Source of the DNA: an uncultured Marinilabiliaceae bacterium
Lineage (GTDB): Bacteria; Bacteroidota; Bacteroidia; Bacteroidales; Marinilabiliaceae
DNA length: 7,713 nt
Reading direction: 5' to 3'
NCBI GenBank assembly: GCA_905235955.1
Contig: CAJONN010000091.1
Location: forward strand, 1 to 7,713
Shown in pieces: positions 6,150 to 7,713 of the stretch (within the stretch, counting starts at the first letter, position 1; each line of letters opens with the position of its first letter). The notes beneath the pieces were generated by a model that saw only the letters and a program-made list of their open reading frames with translations, did not search any database and was not told the origin of the DNA. The translations under genes and the position numbers were made by a program.

Positions 6150-6175
6150 CAACTACTTGTAAAGGCAAGCAGTTG
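6150..6175 (+). other. Hairpin in the tRNA operon leader
   Basis: CAACTACTTG (6150-6159) pairs with CAAGCAGTTG (6166-6175) with one A-C mismatch around the loop TAAAGG. It lies shortly after the expected transcription start. It has no following T-run, so it is more likely a leader-processing or stability element than an attenuator. Confidence 0.45.
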
Positions 6176-6183
6176 CAAAAGCT

Positions 6184-6323
6184 AAAAAATAATGAAACGT
6201 CTGACTATTTTTTTACTTTGGTGTGGTAGTTCAGCTGGTTAGAATACGTGCCTGTCACGCACGGGGTCGCGAGTTCGAGTCTCGTCCATACCGCAATAGT
6301 AGTTTCTCGTTTCATTTTTTTTT
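6184..6323 (+). repeat. Nested inverted repeats enclosing the first tRNA-Asp
   Basis: AATGAAACG (6191-6199) is complementary to CGTTTCATT (6308-6316). Beyond a T-T mismatch the pairing continues as A6 (6184-6189) with T6 (6318-6323). Closer in, ACTATT (6204-6209) pairs with AATAGT (6295-6300). Together they would clamp the precursor around the tRNA and bring both flanks side by side, as in RNase III-type processing stems. The arms are separated by a structured RNA, which makes pairing plausible but unproven. Confidence 0.45.
6220..6293 (+). tRNA. tRNA-Asp (GUC), first copy
   Basis: The 74-base gene folds as a complete cloverleaf. The acceptor GGTGTGG pairs with CCATACC (6286-6292, one G-U pair), with discriminator G at 6293. 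The anticodon stem CGTGC/GCACG encloses the loop CTGTCAC with anticodon GTC at 6254-6256. The T-arm is GCGAG/CTCGT with TTCGAGT. It resembles E. coli tRNA-Asp strongly. The 3' CCA is not encoded and must be added after transcription. It is identical to the second copy 33 bases downstream. Confidence 0.97.
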
Positions 6324-6326
6324 GAA

Positions 6327-6400
6327 GGTGTGGTAGTTCAGCTGGTTAGAATACGTGCCTGTCACGCACGGGGTCGCGAGTTCGAGTCTCGTCCATACCG
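6327..6400 (+). tRNA. tRNA-Asp (GUC), second copy
   Basis: This is an exact duplicate of the gene at 6220-6293, with anticodon GTC at 6361-6363, discriminator G at 6400 and no encoded CCA. The 33-base spacer between the copies contains a run of nine T residues (6315-6323). Both copies are expected to come from one transcript starting near 6140 and ending at the terminator at 6412-6448. Confidence 0.97.
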
Positions 6401-6411
6401 CTCCTCTTTTT

Positions 6412-6448
6412 AAGGTGTTGTCAATCTTTTGATTGATGACACTTTTTT
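6412..6448 (+). terminator. Intrinsic terminator of the tRNA operon
   Basis: GTGTTGTCAATC (6415-6426) pairs with GATTGATGACAC (6431-6442), including two adjacent G-U pairs, around a TTTT loop. T6 follows at 6443-6448. The stem can extend into A/T pairs at its base. It stops only 6 bases before the ATG at 6455. Confidence 0.85.
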
Positions 6449-6580
6449 ATTTTTATGTATCTCGATGTAGTTGAGGTGGGGAATGAAATCAAAAAGCGAC
6501 TGAAATATAAAATATCAGAACTAACCGAACGCCACTTTAGAATATTTTGCTCTCCCTTTTCAGCACAAATAACAAACGCA

Positions 6581-7042
6581 ATGGAAGAATTTAATCAGCA
6601 CAACAAACAAGAATATCCGCCTATGCACACATTGGAGCATTTGATAAATGGTACTGCATCGCGTATGTGGCATTGTGGGCGAGCTGTTTCAGCGCATATT
6701 GAGCGAAAAAAGTCGAAACTCGATTTCAGAATGTTACAACCGCCTACTGATGAGCAAATACGCCAACTTGAAGCAACGGTAAACGACATAATAGCGCAAA
6801 ATGTGCCAATTACTTACGAGTATCTGACACAAACAGAGGCTATGCACCGCTTCGACCTTACGCGTTTGCCTGCCGACGCTTCAGAGAAGGTGCGTGCTGT
6901 GCGTATTGGCAACTTTGATGAGTGCCTTTGCATCGGATTGCATGTGGCTAATACGTCGGAGATAGGCAGGCTGAAGATTCTGAGCTCTGACTACGATTCT
7001 GATAAGCAGTTGTGGCGTATGCGCTTTAAGATAGAAGAGTAG
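6581..7042 (+). CDS. AlaX-like tRNA-editing protein (Thr/Ala-tRNA synthetase SAD domain)
   Basis: This 153-residue protein matches the second additional domain of alanyl/threonyl-tRNA synthetases. Free-standing versions (AlaX) clear mischarged tRNA, typically Ser- or Gly-tRNA(Ala), in the cytosol. The Zn-site motifs are HTLEH (H16, H20) and CIGLH (C117, H121), the latter followed by VANTSEIGRLKI, a characteristic stretch. The HIERKKSKLDF block (39-49) resembles Bacteroidota homologues as I remember them. The frame is open further upstream to an ATG at 6455, which would add 42 residues. I prefer 6581 because its leader is A-rich, because 6455 sits 6 bases after the tRNA terminator in T-rich DNA, and because remembered homologues begin shortly before the PPMHT stretch. 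The choice remains uncertain. Editing specificity is unproven, and the neighbouring tRNAs are Asp, not Ala. It converges on xseB 27 bases away. Confidence 0.85.
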   Translation: MEEFNQHNKQEYPPMHTLEHLINGTASRMWHCGRAVSAHIERKKSKLDFRMLQPPTDEQIRQLEATVNDIIAQNVPITYEYLTQTEAMHRFDLTRLPADASEKVRAVRIGNFDECLCIGLHVANTSEIGRLKILSSDYDSDKQLWRMRFKIEE

Positions 7043-7069
7043 GTAAGTGCTTGTAAAAGGGTGGAGGCT

Positions 7070-7270
7070 TTATTCTTTTTCTTCAAATAGTTTATCGAGC
7101 TTTTCGCTGGTGGCTGTTAGGTGTGCTTTGCATTTGTCAAGTAGTTGCACGGCTCTCTCTATGTTGCTCATCTCTTTGTCGAGCGAGTTGACATTGTCAT
7201 TTTGTAGTTTCTCTATTATTGCTTCTACTTCTGATAGTGCAACATCGTATGAAAATTGGTCTGTGCTCAT
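7070..7270 (-). CDS. xseB: Exodeoxyribonuclease VII small subunit
   Basis: This 66-residue protein is the small subunit of exonuclease VII, which degrades single-stranded DNA from both ends together with XseA and serves in mismatch and recombination repair. The whole length matches the family: FSYDVALSEVEAIIEKL (6-22), a central loop with SLDKEM, then RAVQLLDKCKAHL and SEKLDKLF, forming a two-helix coiled-coil hairpin. The size is normal (60-85 residues). The ATG at 7270 follows the upstream gene's stop after only 4 bases, so translation is probably coupled to the ygiQ-like gene. The large-subunit gene xseA is not downstream, where the window instead carries a convergent gene. It may lie elsewhere. 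No terminator is evident after the stop. Confidence 0.9.
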   Translation of the reverse strand: MSTDQFSYDVALSEVEAIIEKLQNDNVNSLDKEMSNIERAVQLLDKCKAHLTATSEKLDKLFEEKE

Positions 7271-7274
7271 GGCG

Positions 7275-7713
7275 TTAGTGTTTTGGTTTTTTGTTTTTAT
7301 TGTTGGTGTTTTTGAAGTTTGGGTTGAATGAGTGCGACTTTTGTGTATGCACTATGTTGCTGCGTTGTGCTTTGTTGTTGGTTGTGTTTTCTTTTTTGCC
7401 TTCGGGGGTGAATTGTGTGTTTCTGAAAAGTCGTTCGGCAAGGTCAGGACGATGCATGTTTTTCAGTGCTTGCTGTATCTGTTGCTTGTATTCTGGTTTG
7501 TACCAGAAGAAGAACTGACGTTGCTTTTGCTTTTCATCGGCAGTGCGTGCGGTGTATACGGGTTTTAGCGTATAGGGGTGAATACCTGAATAGTATATTA
7601 CGGTAGACACTGTCATAGGTGTTGGCGTGAAGTCTTGTACCTGCTCAAGCTTGAAGTCCATATCGTGTGTAGCGGCGGCAAGTTCGGCCATGTCTACTTC
7701 GTGGCAGCCCGGG
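7275..7713 (-). CDS. YgiQ-family radical SAM protein, C-terminal part (5' end beyond window)
   Basis: The reading frame stays open to the right edge, so only the last ~145 residues of a larger protein are present. The [4Fe-4S]-binding radical SAM core lies outside. The visible part begins PGCHEVDMAELA, then LEQVQDFTPTPMTVSTVIYYSG, a signature of the YgiQ C-terminal domain (DUF3362). It continues with VYTARTADEKQKQRQFFFWY and an ALKNMHRPDLAERLF block. The last ~40 residues are a low-complexity tail rich in Asn, Lys, Ser and His, probably disordered. The ATG at 7691 is internal and should not be taken as the start. YgiQ proteins are large (600+ residues) and their reaction is not established. 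The stop codon is 4 bases from xseB, so the two genes form an operon. Confidence 0.88.
   Translation of the reverse strand, partial: PGCHEVDMAELAAATHDMDFKLEQVQDFTPTPMTVSTVIYYSGIHPYTLKPVYTARTADEKQKQRQFFFWYKPEYKQQIQQALKNMHRPDLAERLFRNTQFTPEGKKENTTNNKAQRSNIVHTQKSHSFNPNFKNTNNKNKKPKH

Noticed and set aside
6220..6400. tRNA genes as an integration site with an att duplication
   Set aside because: The duplicated sequence is a complete tRNA with its own fold, and no integrase or mobile cargo lies between or beside the copies.
7291..7568. Plus-strand frames rich in Leu, Phe and Cys that look like membrane peptides
   Set aside because: They are antisense to the Lys/Asn-rich tail of the YgiQ-like protein; that codon composition read backwards gives hydrophobic residues.

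Overview
The window looks like a chromosomal segment of a member of the Bacteroidota, probably order Bacteroidales. Three things suggest this. Several genes are preceded by the phylum's TAnnTTTG -7 promoter element, one with TTG at the right -33 spacing. Most starts sit in A-rich leaders with no Shine-Dalgarno sequence. The protein set (a bacterial GH3-family protein, a free-standing AlaX-like editing protein, YgiQ next to XseB) is also typical. The genus cannot be fixed from this sequence. There are no transposases, phage genes or CRISPR arrays.

Layout. Positions 1-236 are gene-free and hold REP-like inverted and direct repeats. A two-gene plus-strand operon follows: a PlsC-like acyltransferase (270-1124) and a metallo-beta-lactamase-fold hydrolase (1140-1799). 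The second gene converges on, and overlaps by 11 bases, a minus-strand HAD phosphatase (1789-2442). Both stop codons lie inside one perfect palindrome. Upstream of HAD on the same strand are a strong terminator (2464-2508) and a GH3-family acyl-adenylating enzyme (2542-4242), then a nitroreductase (4455-5423). A divergent intergenic region leads to a 62-residue hypothetical protein (5644-5832) that has its own promoter-like signal and terminator.

Positions 5833-6219 contain no gene but hold a terminator, a nested inverted repeat and a near-consensus promoter for two identical tRNA-Asp(GUC) genes (6220-6293, 6327-6400). A terminator at 6412-6448 ends the tRNA unit. An AlaX/SAD-domain editing protein follows (6581-7042, with an alternative start at 6455). 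It converges on a minus-strand pair, xseB (7070-7270) and the C-terminal part of a YgiQ-type radical SAM protein that runs off the window (7275-7713).

The genes are mostly housekeeping: lipid acylation, metabolite hydrolysis, tRNA supply and proofreading, and DNA repair. I see no clear multi-gene novel system. The best leads are structural: the palindrome carrying both stop codons, the inverted repeats enclosing the first tRNA-Asp, and the inverted repeat spanning the GH3 promoter. The uncharacterised 62-residue gene and the biochemically undefined bacterial GH3 enzyme are the best protein leads.
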